DNA of 64,000 nt from Campylobacter showae (GTDB lineage: Bacteria; Campylobacterota; Campylobacteria; Campylobacterales; Campylobacteraceae). The notes beneath the pieces are model-generated. The model worked only from the letters and a program-made list of their open reading frames with translations, made no database searches and was not told where the DNA came from. Position 1 is the stretch's first letter. Each line of letters begins with the position of its first letter. Positions 1-9,109 of the stretch are shown here, piece after piece. Location of the stretch: positions 1,426,001-1,490,000 of the forward strand of contig NZ_LR535679.1 of assembly GCF_900699785.1 (NCBI RefSeq). The letters run 5' to 3'. The translations under genes were made by a program, and so were the position numbers.

Positions 1-443
1 CTGATCGCACGCTGGATAGGGAAGCTAAACTCGGTCGCTGAAAATAAAAACTCGCACTCCGCTTCTTTAAATTTGCCGTATGCCTCGCGTAAAATTTCTC
101 CCGTGATAAGCGGCGCGGTCGCATATAGGCAGCAAACGTGCGAGTATCCGCCCAGCCTCGCCGCCGCGTCCGCTACGGCGTCGCTGCTCGTTGCGTAGTC
201 GTCGCTTAGCGAGGCGTCTCTCACAAACGGAACCTGCGCGCCGAATTTGACTGCGACGCCCGCTATCAGGGCGTCGTCGGTGCTCACTATCACGCGCCCA
301 AAAACGCCCGAATTTAGCGCCGCCTCAATGCTGTAAGCTATCAGCGGCTTGCCTAAGAAATCCTTAACGTTTTTGCGCGGTATGCGTTTGCTGCCGCCGC
401 GAGCCGGGATGACGCAAAGAGCGCAGTTTTGGTTATATCTCAT
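1..443 (-). CDS. pseF: Pseudaminic acid cytidylyltransferase (3' part outside the window)
   Basis: Partial gene: the start codon (CAT at 441-443) is inside the window and the reading frame runs off base 1. The translated N-terminus begins MRYNQNCALCVIPARGGSKR, the nucleotide-binding signature of CMP-sugar synthetases, followed by the RIPRKN-type continuation. The family activates pseudaminic acid with CTP so that it can be transferred to flagellin. Its start lies 14 bp from the stop of pseC, and pseC and pseB lie upstream on the same strand, which supports PseF over the related CMP-Neu5Ac synthetase NeuA. Family membership is seen in the sequence; substrate is inferred from the neighbours. 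Confidence 0.85.
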   Translation of the reverse strand, partial: MRYNQNCALCVIPARGGSKRIPRKNVKDFLGKPLIAYSIEAALNSGVFGRVIVSTDDALIAGVAVKFGAQVPFVRDASLSDDYATSSDAVADAAARLGGYSHVCCLYATAPLITGEILREAYGKFKEAECEFLFSATEFSFPIQRAI

Positions 444-456
444 CAAATTTACCGCC

Positions 457-1587
457 CTAAACCCTGCAGCCTTGCGGCGCGTCAAAGCTCTTTAAAACCT
501 CAAAAAGAGCGTCCGCGACGAAATTTGCGTCCTCTAGGCTCATGCACTGATGGCACGGGATACTAAGCTCGGCGGCGTAAAAATCCTCAGCGCTAGGCAC
601 CGCAATATCGCCGTAGCGCTCGCGGTAAAAGCTAAATTTATAAGTGGGCTTATAGTGCACCTGTACGCCGATGCCGCGCGCGTGAAGCGCGGCAAATACG
701 TCCTCTTTGGCGCACCAAAACTGGCGAAAGAGCAAGATAGGATAGAGGTGGCGCGAACTAACGACGTCGCCTGGTAGCTTGATCACGCTAAAATACGGGT
801 TTTTTTCAAATTTTTCGTCGTAAAATTTGGCGATCTTCTCGCGCGCCGCGATGGTTTCGTCTAGCCTTTTTAGCTGATTTAGCCCTAGCGCGCAGGCGAC
901 GTCCGGCAAGCGGTAGTTGTATCCGAGCAAGCTCTGATCGCTGTCCCAGAGGCGTTTTTTGGCTATGCCGTGCGAGCGGTAAAGGCGTGCTAGGCGCGCA
1001 ATCTCGTCGTCGTTGGTAGCTAGCGCGCCGCCCTCAAAGGTCGTTAGCGGCTTAACGGGGTGAAAGCTAAAAATACTAACGTCCGCTTTTGCGCCGACTT
1101 TGACGCCTCCTTGCGAGCTGCCCAGCGCGTGCGAAGCGTCGTCAAGCACCTTTATGCCGCGCTCGCGGGCTAGTTTTAAGATAGCGCCCAAATTTACGGG
1201 ATTGCCGCCGAAATCAACCGCGGTTATAACTTTGGTTTTAGACGTGATGAGGCTTGCAAGCGCGTTTTCGTCGATATTTCCGACAAATTTAACGGGCGCG
1301 AATTTAACCTCCGCTCCCGCCATTAGCGCCGCATTTGCCGTCGCCGCAAACGTGATGGGCGTCGTTACGACCTCGTCGCCCTCTCTCACGCCTAGCGCAA
1401 GATATGCGACGTGAAGTGCGCTCGTCGCCGAGTTCATCGCTACGACGTGCTTTACGCCGACATACCGGGCGATCGCTTCTTCAAATTCGCCGACCTTGTC
1501 GCCGCCCGTTAGGATGTCGTCTTTTAGAGCGCTTACGACGGCGGCGATGTCGGAGTCGGTGATTTGTTGTCTACTGTAAGGTATCAT
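457..1587 (-). CDS. pseC: UDP-4-amino-4,6-dideoxy-N-acetyl-beta-L-altrosamine transaminase
   Basis: A 376-residue DegT/DnrJ/EryC1-family PLP aminotransferase. The PLP aspartate region DDASHALG is at residues 149-156, and the Schiff-base lysine is expected at Lys179 in SFHPVKPLTTFEGG. The family converts the 4-keto sugar made by PseB into the 4-amino sugar of the pseudaminic acid pathway in the cytoplasm. Length is normal and no key residue is missing. pseF follows after 14 bp, while pseB is separated by about 200 bp of repeat-like DNA rather than being directly adjacent. Identification rests on family motifs plus the pseB-pseC-pseF order. Confidence 0.92.
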   Translation of the reverse strand: MIPYSRQQITDSDIAAVVSALKDDILTGGDKVGEFEEAIARYVGVKHVVAMNSATSALHVAYLALGVREGDEVVTTPITFAATANAALMAGAEVKFAPVKFVGNIDENALASLITSKTKVITAVDFGGNPVNLGAILKLARERGIKVLDDASHALGSSQGGVKVGAKADVSIFSFHPVKPLTTFEGGALATNDDEIARLARLYRSHGIAKKRLWDSDQSLLGYNYRLPDVACALGLNQLKRLDETIAAREKIAKFYDEKFEKNPYFSVIKLPGDVVSSRHLYPILLFRQFWCAKEDVFAALHARGIGVQVHYKPTYKFSFYRERYGDIAVPSAEDFYAAELSIPCHQCMSLEDANFVADALFEVLKSFDAPQGCRV

Positions 1588-1610
1588 TTTTATCCTTTTC
1601 GGCTTGTCTT

Positions 1611-1787
1611 TATTGCGGCTTGTCTTTTTGGTTTATACTTCGTTAGAAATTTCGCCGAAGCTCGGTTACATACTACTTGCATGCGCCCTCGCTCGGCTCA
1701 TTTCCGCCTCGTCTAAACGCAAAAATACTTCGCCTCGTTTTTCTAAATTTAAAGGCTTCGGCTCAAATTTTATAAATTTCGGCCAAA
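1611..1787. repeat. Copy H of a degenerate extragenic repeat, between pseC and pseB
   Basis: The gap between pseB and pseC contains the string CGGCTTGTCTTTTT, then TATACT, CGTT, AAATTT and AAGCTCGG in that order. The same order occurs at 55739-55790. Further on, TCCGCCTCGTCT followed by AAAAATACTTCGCCTCGTTTTT matches 55855-55905. A partial tandem duplication of CGGCTTGTCTTT lies at its start. A 64-codon frame crosses this stretch but shows no protein-like composition or ribosome-binding site, so it is not called as a gene. Confidence 0.5.
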
Positions 1788-2786
<999 letters not shown>

Positions 2787-2801
2787 TTATTTTTGCCTTT
2801 C

Positions 2802-2850
2802 GCGGCTTGGTTTTTTGCCGTACGTCGTAAATTTAAATTCGCTTGGCCGC
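2802..2850. repeat. Copy I of the degenerate repeat head, upstream of pseB
   Basis: CGGCTTG, a T-run, CCG, TA, CGT and AAATTTAAATT occur in the same order as in the repeat head at 55739-55778. Together with 1611-1787 it brackets pseB. The match is degenerate and only the head is present. Confidence 0.35.
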
Positions 2851-3009
2851 GTATTTTGCATACGCTCCTTCGCAAATTTTTAATTTGCCTCATCTAGCTG
2901 AAACGATTCGCCGTTTATTTAAATTTTATTCAGCCGGAGCAAAAACCGTGCCTTAAATTTGATTCAAAATTTAGTTCGTTAAATTTGTTTAGGTGCGGTA
3001 TTTTTGCTT

Positions 3010-3570
3010 TTATCTCAAAATCCTAGGCAGGGTTATGCCCTCCTGCGCCTGATATTTGCCCTTTTTGTCCGCATACGTCACTTCGCACGGCTCGTCGCCC
3101 TCGATAAACAGCACCTGCGCGATGCCTTCGTTTGCGTAAATTTTAGCCGGTAGTGGCGTCGTATTTGAAATTTCTATCGTGATGTGCCCTTTAAATCCCG
3201 GCTCAAAAGGCGTGACGTTTACGATGATACCACATCTTGCGTAGGTGCTTTTGCCTAGGCAGATGGCTAGCACGTTATCAGGCATATTAAAATACTCGAT
3301 CGTGCGCGCTAGAGCGAATGAATTTGGCGGGACGATGCAGACGCCCCCTTTAAAGTCCACCACGTTTTTTTCGTCGAAATTTTTCGGATCGACCACGGTA
3401 CCGCCGATATTCGTAAAGATTTTAAACTCGTCGCCCACGCGGATATCGTAGCCGTAGCTAGACACTCCGTAGCTAACCACGCCGCGCCCGACTTGCTCCT
3501 CGGCAAACGGCACTATCATCGCCTTTTGGTGCGACATTTTGCGTATCCAGGCGTCAGATTTCAGCCCCAT
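3010..3570 (-). CDS. dcd: dCTP deaminase
   Basis: A 186-residue trimeric dUTPase-fold protein of normal Dcd length. Visible landmarks are [10 protein letters not shown] (residues about 109-118), the catalytic-glutamate block [15 protein letters not shown], and the C-terminal lid region ending GITLPRILR. It deaminates dCTP to dUTP, the precursor for dTMP synthesis. It lies upstream of pseB on the same strand, the order also seen in C. jejuni (Cj1292-Cj1293). A -10 box on the minus strand lies about 30 bp upstream of the start. Confidence 0.95.
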   Translation of the reverse strand: MGLKSDAWIRKMSHQKAMIVPFAEEQVGRGVVSYGVSSYGYDIRVGDEFKIFTNIGGTVVDPKNFDEKNVVDFKGGVCIVPPNSFALARTIEYFNMPDNVLAICLGKSTYARCGIIVNVTPFEPGFKGHITIEISNTTPLPAKIYANEGIAQVLFIEGDEPCEVTYADKKGKYQAQEGITLPRILR

Positions 3571-3597
3571 TTTTTACCTTTATTTTAAATTTACGCG

Positions 3598-3606
3598 ATT
3601 ATAACA
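3598..3606 (-). promoter_or_regulatory. -10 box for dcd
   Basis: Read on the minus strand this is TGTTATAAT, an extended -10 element 28 bp before the dcd start codon, in otherwise AT-rich DNA. Confidence 0.5.
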
Positions 3607-3678
3607 TAATTTAAATTTACCTAAAATTTGAGCATGCATTCCCGCTATTTGCTAAATTTAAATTTGAAAAACTCGGCT

Positions 3679-3705
3679 TATTATTTTCTACAGTTATAAA
3701 TAATA
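3679..3705. promoter_or_regulatory. Palindromic candidate nickel-responsive operator
   Basis: TATTATTT, 11 bases, then AAATAATA forms a perfect 8-bp dyad about 110 bp before the first gene of the nickel/cobalt importer. The half-sites resemble the TATTATT/AATAATA half-sites described for H. pylori NikR, although the outer spacing is 2 bp longer here. Two AT-rich -10 candidates (TATACT, TATGAT) lie just downstream. Binding by NikR is an inference; no nikR gene is in the window. Confidence 0.4.
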
Positions 3706-3815
3706 CCAAAATATTTTTCTTATACTTTAAATATGATTTATCTCAAAAATTTAATAAATAATAAGCTTTACGGGGGTACAATTTCATTTACAAAATACCT
3801 TCAAAAGGAGCAAAA

Positions 3816-4562
3816 ATGAAAATCAAGTCTTTGGCGCTTATGCTTTTAGGCGTTAGCGCTTATGCGCATTTTGGTATGGTCGTACCGTCAAATTCGACCG
3901 TAGACGACGAAAAAGAGGCGAATTTGCAGATTACTTACAAATTTAGCCATCCTTTTGAGGGCGATATGATGAACCTAGCCCTTCCAAACGAGGCGGGCGT
4001 TTTTATAAACGGTAAAAAAGAGGCGATAAAAGACCTAAAAGAGCTTAAAGAGGATAAATTTAGCTACTTTACGGCTAACTACGACGTAAAGGAGCCGGGC
4101 ATCTATCAGTTTTATATGGATCCAAAGCCCTATTTCGAGCCTGCGGAGGATAAATTTATAAGGCATATAACAAAAACCGTCGTCGATGCCTACGGCTACG
4201 GCGAGGGCTGGGATAAACCGGCCGGACTGAAAGCCGAGATAGTGCCGCTAACGCGCCCATACGGACTTTATAAGGGAAATTTATTTTCAGGCGTGGTTTA
4301 CTATAAAGGAAAACGCGCTAAAAACGTAACCGTAGAGGTGGAGTACTATAACACCAAAGGGCTAAAAGCTCCGTCCGATGCACACGTGACGCAGGTCGTA
4401 AACACTAACGAGCAGGGCGAATTTAGCTTTGCTATGCCGCTTGAGGGCTGGTGGGGATTTGCCGCGCTCATAGACGACGACCAAAAGATAAAACACGAGG
4501 GCAAAGAGTATCCCGTAGAGCTTGGAGCCGTCATCTGGGTGCAAACCAAAGAGTATAAATAA
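3816..4562 (+). CDS. nikK: Periplasmic DUF4198 component (NikK-like) of an ECF nickel/cobalt importer
   Basis: A 248-residue secreted protein with a short signal peptide ending near AYA. The mature protein would then begin with His, followed by FGMVVPS. The body matches the DUF4198 type: beta-rich, with a metal-binding-like N-terminus and a conserved GWWGFAAL segment near residue 208. DUF4198 proteins accompany CbiM/NikM transporters and are annotated as NikK. A ribosome-binding site (AAAAGGAG) precedes the ATG. It overlaps cbiM by 1 bp and heads a five-gene operon. Nickel rather than cobalt is inferred from the NikK component and the absence of cobalamin genes here. Confidence 0.7.
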   Translation: MKIKSLALMLLGVSAYAHFGMVVPSNSTVDDEKEANLQITYKFSHPFEGDMMNLALPNEAGVFINGKKEAIKDLKELKEDKFSYFTANYDVKEPGIYQFYMDPKPYFEPAEDKFIRHITKTVVDAYGYGEGWDKPAGLKAEIVPLTRPYGLYKGNLFSGVVYYKGKRAKNVTVEVEYYNTKGLKAPSDAHVTQVVNTNEQGEFSFAMPLEGWWGFAALIDDDQKIKHEGKEYPVELGAVIWVQTKEYK

Positions 4563-5149
4563 TGCACATTAGCGAAGGCGTTTTAAAACCCGAGATCGTC
4601 GTGCCTTGCTCGGCTATTTGCGTAGTTTGGGCGTCTAGTTTGCTTTACAAGCTAAAAACCGGTGAGATACCCAAAGTAGCGGCCGTCAGCGCGATGTTTT
4701 TTACGGCGTCTTTTATCCATATGCCTATCGGCGTTACGTCGATACATCTCGTGTTAAGCGGCCTTGCGGGAGCGTTTTTGGGCGCAAACGCGGTTTTGGC
4801 TATTTTCATCGCGCTGTTTTTTCAGGCCTTGCTTTTTGGTTACGGCGGCCTGAGCGCCCTTGGCGTAAATTTGCTGATCATCGCCTCTCCCGCGCTTCTT
4901 AGCCCCTATCTTTTAAAGCTGTCTTTTAAGCGATACAGGTCGTTTTTCTGGTTTCTAGTCGGGTTTTTGCCTATACTTTGTTCCTCGGCTTTGCTATCCT
5001 TGACGCTCGTTTTAAACGGTAAAGAATTCGCCCCCGTAGCCGCGCTCGTTTTTACTTCAAATTTAGCCCTTATGGCGCTTGAGGGGATCATCTCGCTTTT
5101 TGCGCTTTCTTTTATTTACAGGGTTAAAAAGGATCTTTTGATTTGCTAA
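4562..5149 (+). CDS. cbiM: CbiM/NikM substrate-binding membrane subunit of the ECF nickel/cobalt importer
   Basis: A 195-residue polytopic protein starting MHISEG, the diagnostic N-terminus in which Met1 and His2 coordinate the metal ion. Conserved FIHMPIGVTSIHLVLSGLAG follows near residues 51-70 with further histidines. About six hydrophobic segments are present, fitting the S-component. It captures Ni2+ or Co2+ in the inner membrane and works with the T and ATPase subunits encoded downstream. The start codon overlaps the stop of the DUF4198 gene, and the stop overlaps the next gene. Confidence 0.9.
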   Translation: MHISEGVLKPEIVVPCSAICVVWASSLLYKLKTGEIPKVAAVSAMFFTASFIHMPIGVTSIHLVLSGLAGAFLGANAVLAIFIALFFQALLFGYGGLSALGVNLLIIASPALLSPYLLKLSFKRYRSFFWFLVGFLPILCSSALLSLTLVLNGKEFAPVAALVFTSNLALMALEGIISLFALSFIYRVKKDLLIC

Positions 5150-5595
5150 AAATATTTTTGATCATGCTTTTTGCAAGCATCCTAAACGCGCACTCGCTAA
5201 AAGGCTTTGCAAAGCAGGAGGGCGAATTCGTCGAGATAAAAAGCTATTTTTACGGAAATTCCCCTTGTAAAAATTGCCCCGTATCTTTCATAAAAGACGG
5301 CGCCCGGATCGCAAGGGCGCAAACCGACGAAAAGGGCTTTGCTAGGGTTAAAATCCCGGCTGACGAATTTGAAATCGTAATCGACGGCGGACTGGCGCAT
5401 GAAAAAAGGATAAAATTTACCGCAAACAAAGCCGAGCTAAAAAGCGCCGAAAGTAACGAGCCAGGCGACGCCTCAAAGGTCAAATTTGACGAAAGCGAGG
5501 AGGATTTTAGGGCTTACACGCTTAAATTTATCCTTGCGTTTTTGGGGATCGGGCTGTTTTTTGGCGGAATTTATCTAGTAAAAAGAGGCAAATGA
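5143..5595 (+). CDS. Small accessory membrane protein (NikL-like) of the nickel/cobalt importer
   Basis: A 150-residue protein beginning at a TTG inside the end of cbiM. It has an N-terminal signal segment followed by a histidine (NAHSLKGFA), a periplasmic beta-type domain containing a CKNCP motif near residue 43, and one C-terminal transmembrane helix ending in KRGK. This layout fits the NikL/CbiN position in NikKMLQO systems. The CxxC pair might bind metal, but that is inference. It overlaps the next gene by 4 bp, so translational coupling is likely. Confidence 0.6.
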   Translation: MLKIFLIMLFASILNAHSLKGFAKQEGEFVEIKSYFYGNSPCKNCPVSFIKDGARIARAQTDEKGFARVKIPADEFEIVIDGGLAHEKRIKFTANKAELKSAESNEPGDASKVKFDESEEDFRAYTLKFILAFLGIGLFFGGIYLVKRGK

Positions 5596-6239
5596 ACCTA
5601 TCCGTTTTGCTCGTTTGCTTTACTTTTTTTAGTTTTAGAGTCTCGCTTTCAAGCGGCACGGACGCTATTTTTATCGCACCCGTGATCTTTTTAGCGATTT
5701 TAAATTTTAAAAATCTTTTTGAAATTTTAAAATCCGTTTTAAAACTAAATATTTTTATAATCTTAGTCGTTTTAAGCCTCGTTCTTTACGAAGAATACGC
5801 GCTTGCAAAGCTGATATTTATAAGGTCGAATTTGATCATACTTTTTGGGCGGCTGGCCTTTTATAGGAGCGATTATTTCAGTATCGCGCTTGCCGTTTCG
5901 TCGCTAAATTTGGGCGATAAGCTAACGGCGATTTTTTATTTTAGCGCTAAATTTACGGCCGATCTTAAAACGATATTTATAAGGCTAAAAAAGACTCTAA
6001 AAGTTCGTGGATTTGAGCCTAAGGCCTCGCTTTTTACCTATAAAATTTACGCAAATTTGGTCGCTATGCTTTTTTTAGAGGCGTTTTATAAGGCCAGCGT
6101 CCTTGAAAAAACCTTTGTTTGTAGGGGATTTGAGGGCAAACTTTACGGAGATAAAAGCCTCAAAATAGGCGCGAAAGACGCCGTTATAATCGCTTTGACG
6201 GCGTGTTGTTACATTTTTAGTTTAGGAGTCCTGATATGA
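5592..6239 (+). CDS. cbiQ: CbiQ/NikQ energy-coupling transmembrane T subunit
   Basis: A 215-residue membrane protein with several hydrophobic segments. Near residues 135-143 and 176-180 it carries the charged coupling segments typical of ECF T-components, LKVRGFEPK and CRGFEGK, each with an Arg-Gly-Phe-Glu variant of the Ala-Arg-Gly signature. It links ATP hydrolysis by the downstream ATPase to the CbiM subunit. ATGA-type overlaps with both neighbours indicate tight co-translation. Confidence 0.8.
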   Translation: MNLSVLLVCFTFFSFRVSLSSGTDAIFIAPVIFLAILNFKNLFEILKSVLKLNIFIILVVLSLVLYEEYALAKLIFIRSNLIILFGRLAFYRSDYFSIALAVSSLNLGDKLTAIFYFSAKFTADLKTIFIRLKKTLKVRGFEPKASLFTYKIYANLVAMLFLEAFYKASVLEKTFVCRGFEGKLYGDKSLKIGAKDAVIIALTACCYIFSLGVLI

Positions 6240-6886
6240 GCTGCACGATAAGCCTAAAAAACGTCTGCGCCAAAATAGGCGAAAGAACGCTTTTTGAAAA
6301 TCTAAATTTAAACGCGACGCACAAGGATAAAATCGCTCTCATAGGCCCAAACGGCTGCGGTAAAAGCACCTTGCTCGAGATAATGGCCGGACTTAAAGCG
6401 CCCTCTTTGGGCTATATAGAGCTTTTTCATCATAAAATTTCAAATCTCGAGGAGTATAAGCCGTTTCGCCGCGACGTGGGCTATCTTTTTCAAGAAAGCA
6501 ACGATTGTTTCATCTGCCCGAGCGTACTTGATGACGTGATGTTTTCGCTACTTAGCCGCGGCGAGGACAAAGGGCCGGCCGAGGCAAAAGCCGAGAAAAT
6601 TTTACGCGAGCTTGAAATTTGGCACCTAAAAGACGAGATCGTTTTTAATCTCTCCGGAGGCGAGAAAAAGCTCGTCGCGCTAGCCGGGATACTAGTGGCC
6701 GAGCCTAAAATTTTACTACTTGACGAGCCTACGACCGCGCTTGATGCGGATATGCAAAGAAGGATAGCCGTTATCTTAAAATCCCTCGACGTCACGCAGA
6801 TAATCGTCTCTCACGACAAGGAATTTATAAGCGACGTAGCGAGCGTAATGTACCGCCTAACCAAAAACGGACTAGAGTCAATATAA
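6236..6886 (+). CDS. cbiO: CbiO/NikO ATP-binding subunit of the nickel/cobalt importer
   Basis: A 216-residue ABC ATPase. Walker A GPNGCGKST is near residue 37, the Q-loop YLFQES near 84, the signature LSGGEKKLVALAG near 138, Walker B ILLLDEPTTALD near 158, and the switch histidine in IVSHDKE. It powers the ECF importer. It is shorter than many CbiO proteins but complete for one nucleotide-binding domain. It ends the five-gene run; the next operon has its own promoter. Confidence 0.88.
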   Translation: MSCTISLKNVCAKIGERTLFENLNLNATHKDKIALIGPNGCGKSTLLEIMAGLKAPSLGYIELFHHKISNLEEYKPFRRDVGYLFQESNDCFICPSVLDDVMFSLLSRGEDKGPAEAKAEKILRELEIWHLKDEIVFNLSGGEKKLVALAGILVAEPKILLLDEPTTALDADMQRRIAVILKSLDVTQIIVSHDKEFISDVASVMYRLTKNGLESI

Positions 6887-6942
6887 AATATTTTTATTTA
6901 TACTTTTTTAAAATAATCTCCGAAAACAGCAAAATTTATCAA

Positions 6943-6950
6943 TGTATAAT
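6943..6950 (+). promoter_or_regulatory. Extended -10 promoter of the ModA-like gene
   Basis: TGTATAAT is an extended -10 element about 47 bp upstream of the preferred start codon at 6997, within a 110-bp AT-rich gap after the nickel/cobalt operon. Confidence 0.5.
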
Positions 6951-6996
6951 GATATATTTCATAAAATTACTAAATTTTATTACAAAGGAGAATTTT

Positions 6997-7698
6997 ATGA
7001 AAAAATTACTACTTATTTCTATCGCGGCCGCGGTTGCCTTTGGTGGCGAAAATTTGCTCGTGGGTGCCGGCGGCGGATACAAAAAACCGGTCACTGAAGT
7101 GATAGAAAATCTCAAAAAAGACGGCGTGCAGATCGAAGGCGCATTTGCAAATTTAGGCCAAATCACCATCCAAGCAAAAGAGGGCAAGATGGCTGCGATC
7201 GTGGGTGACGAGGCGTTTTTAAAGAAAACGGATCTGGATATAAAGGGCTACGAGCGCATCGGCAAGGGCGCTTTGGTGCTAGTCACGCCAAAAGGCAAGC
7301 AGATAAAAGATGTCTCTGAGCTAAAAAATCTCGCCAAAATAGCGATGCCCGATGCCAAAAAAGCGATATACGGCGTGAGGACGACGGAGTTTTTGAAAAA
7401 CTCGGGACTAGAGGCTGATCTAGCGCCTAAGATGCTACCGGTTGCAGGCGTACCGCAAGTAGTCGCCTATGTCGCGAACGGCGAAGTGGACGCGGGCTTT
7501 ATCAACTCGACCGAAGCAGTGGCTAGAGAGGGCGAGTTTGGCAGCGTGATCTATATCGACGAGGCGCTTTATAGCCCGGTTTTCATCTCGGCGGCAAAGC
7601 TTGCTGTATGCGAGGGTAACGAGGCGTGCGCTAAATTTATAGACGAGATAAAAACTCCTCGCTCGAAGGAAATTTTCGCTAAATTCGGGCTAAAATAA
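6997..7698 (+). CDS. ModA-like periplasmic oxyanion-binding protein
   Basis: About 233 residues. The start at 6997 is chosen because AAAGGAG lies just upstream and the product then begins MKKLLLISIAAAVAFGG, a clean signal peptide; a frame opening at 6949 would add an unlikely leader. The mature protein fits the ModA-type fold: LLVGAGGGYKKPV at the start, ALVLVTPKGKQIKDVSEL in the middle, and VAYVANGEVDAGFINSTEA. The family binds molybdate or tungstate. The substrate is not certain, but a formate dehydrogenase needing Mo or W is encoded in the same window. A permease gene follows after a hairpin. Confidence 0.72.
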   Translation: MKKLLLISIAAAVAFGGENLLVGAGGGYKKPVTEVIENLKKDGVQIEGAFANLGQITIQAKEGKMAAIVGDEAFLKKTDLDIKGYERIGKGALVLVTPKGKQIKDVSELKNLAKIAMPDAKKAIYGVRTTEFLKNSGLEADLAPKMLPVAGVPQVVAYVANGEVDAGFINSTEAVAREGEFGSVIYIDEALYSPVFISAAKLAVCEGNEACAKFIDEIKTPRSKEIFAKFGLK

Positions 7699-7735
7699 TT
7701 TAAATCGAGGGCTTTTGGCTCGGTTAAATTTGTCT

Positions 7736-7768
7736 TCAAATTTGACGTAAAATTTGCGTCAAATTTGA
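7736..7768 (+). other. Intercistronic hairpin between modA-like and modB-like genes
   Basis: TCAAATTTGACG, a 9-base loop, then CGTCAAATTTGA forms a perfect 12-bp stem. It has no T-run, so it is not a classic terminator. A hairpin here could stabilise the binding-protein mRNA relative to the permease; that is inference. Confidence 0.45.
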
Positions 7769-7839
7769 TTTAAACGCTAAAATTTACTCGCTAAATTTAA
7801 CTCAAACGAAAAGCAAAATTTAACGAAAAAAGGAAAAAT

Positions 7840-8499
7840 TTGCAGGAACTTGCCTGGCTCGTTCACCCGCTACTTTTAAGCGCCAAAACACTTGCCGTAA
7901 CCTTTGTGCTGCTTCTATTTTTGGGGCTTGGTGCGGCTTATTTTTTGGCGTTTTACCGCGGCAAATTTAAGGCCATCTTAGAAGCAGCCGTGATGTTTCC
8001 GCTCATTTTTCCACCGATTGCTACGGGATTTTTGCTACTTTACGTCTTGGGACGAAACGGCGTGATCGGCAAGGCGCTAAATTTACAGATCGTTTTTAGC
8101 TTTTCAGCCCTCGTTATCGCTTCGTTTTTGGCGGGCTTGCCGCTGTTTGTAAAGCCCATTCAAAGCGCGCTTGAAAGCCTGCCCAAAAGCCTAATCGAAG
8201 CGGGTCAAAGCCTAGGCAAAAATCGCTTTGAGATCGCCGTTTTTATCCTCATTCCAAACGTATTTAAAAGCGTCGTTTCGGCGCTCGTTTTAGCCCTGGC
8301 TCGCGGCCTTGGCGAGGTTGGTATCACGCTGATGCTGGGCGGCAACATCGTAGGCAAAACCGACACCGTTTCGCTAGCGATATATAATGCGGTTTACGAC
8401 GGCGAAAACGGCCGCGCGCTTGTTTTGAGCGTGATTTTAGTCGTGCTTAGCTTGGTGCTTTTCGGATTTATAAATTTTCTCGAGCGAGCTAAAAAATAG
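7840..8499 (+). CDS. modB: ModB-like ABC permease
   Basis: A 219-residue inner-membrane permease starting at TTG, with AGGA 6 bases upstream. About five or six transmembrane segments are visible, and the cytoplasmic EAA loop reads EAGQSLGKNRFEI near residue 126. ARGLGEVGITLMLGGN near residue 155 is typical of molybdate/tungstate-type permeases. No ATP-binding subunit follows: the next gene is accB, 157 bp away. It must borrow an ATPase from elsewhere, or the locus has lost its modC. Confidence 0.82.
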   Translation: MQELAWLVHPLLLSAKTLAVTFVLLLFLGLGAAYFLAFYRGKFKAILEAAVMFPLIFPPIATGFLLLYVLGRNGVIGKALNLQIVFSFSALVIASFLAGLPLFVKPIQSALESLPKSLIEAGQSLGKNRFEIAVFILIPNVFKSVVSALVLALARGLGEVGITLMLGGNIVGKTDTVSLAIYNAVYDGENGRALVLSVILVVLSLVLFGFINFLERAKK

Positions 8500-8612
8500 A
8501 CTGGCATCGTAAATTTGCTATTTTAAACGTTTAAAGAGGCAAATGCCCCGAATTTACCCCGAGCGTAAAAACAAAATACGCCTTTACGAGCATAAATTCA
8601 TTATTTTTTTGC

Positions 8613-8618
8613 TACAAT
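8613..8618 (+). promoter_or_regulatory. -10 box for accB-accC
   Basis: TACAAT preceded by a T-run and TG (TTTTTTTGCTACAAT), matching the T-rich -16 style of Campylobacter vegetative promoters. It lies 39 bp before the accB start. Confidence 0.5.
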
Positions 8619-8656
8619 AAGAAGTTTTGAACTTTAACTATTTAGGAGAAATTTCT

Positions 8657-9109
8657 ATGAAAAAAGAAGACATAAAAGAGCTGATCGAGTTTTTTAACGA
8701 GATGGACATGAACCGCATAAAAGTAAAAAGCGGGGATTTTGAGGTCGAGCTTGAAAAATTCGCCGACTGCTGCGAGCTGCCAAAGCCCGTCGTCCAAGCT
8801 CCCGCCCCGACTCCGACTCCGGTAAACGTCGTGGTAAGCTCAGAGGTCAAAGCTCCTGCTAATTCTCCAAAAGACAGCATAAAATCGCCTATGGTCGGTA
8901 CTTTCTACACAGCTCCGAGCCCGGGCGCGGCGCCATTCGTAAAAGTCGGTCAGCGCGTGCGAAAAGGCGACGTCGTGGGCATCATAGAAGCTATGAAGAT
9001 AATGAACGAGATCGAGGCCGAATTTGACTGTCAGATCACCGAGCTGCTCGTTTCCGACGGCCAGCCGGTCGAGTTTGGATTGCCGCTATTTGGCGTGGAG
9101 AAAATTTGA
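8657..9109 (+). CDS. accB: Biotin carboxyl carrier protein of acetyl-CoA carboxylase
   Basis: 150 residues from the ATG at 8657, preceded by AGGAG; a frame opening 30 bp earlier lacks support. The N-terminal region is followed by a Pro/Ala-rich linker (residues about 46-70) and a C-terminal biotinyl domain. The biotinylation motif EAMKIMNE is near residue 115; its lysine carries biotin. The protein shuttles carboxyl groups from AccC to the carboxyltransferase in fatty acid synthesis. Its stop overlaps the accC start by 1 bp (TGATG). Confidence 0.95.
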   Translation: MKKEDIKELIEFFNEMDMNRIKVKSGDFEVELEKFADCCELPKPVVQAPAPTPTPVNVVVSSEVKAPANSPKDSIKSPMVGTFYTAPSPGAAPFVKVGQRVRKGDVVGIIEAMKIMNEIEAEFDCQITELLVSDGQPVEFGLPLFGVEKI

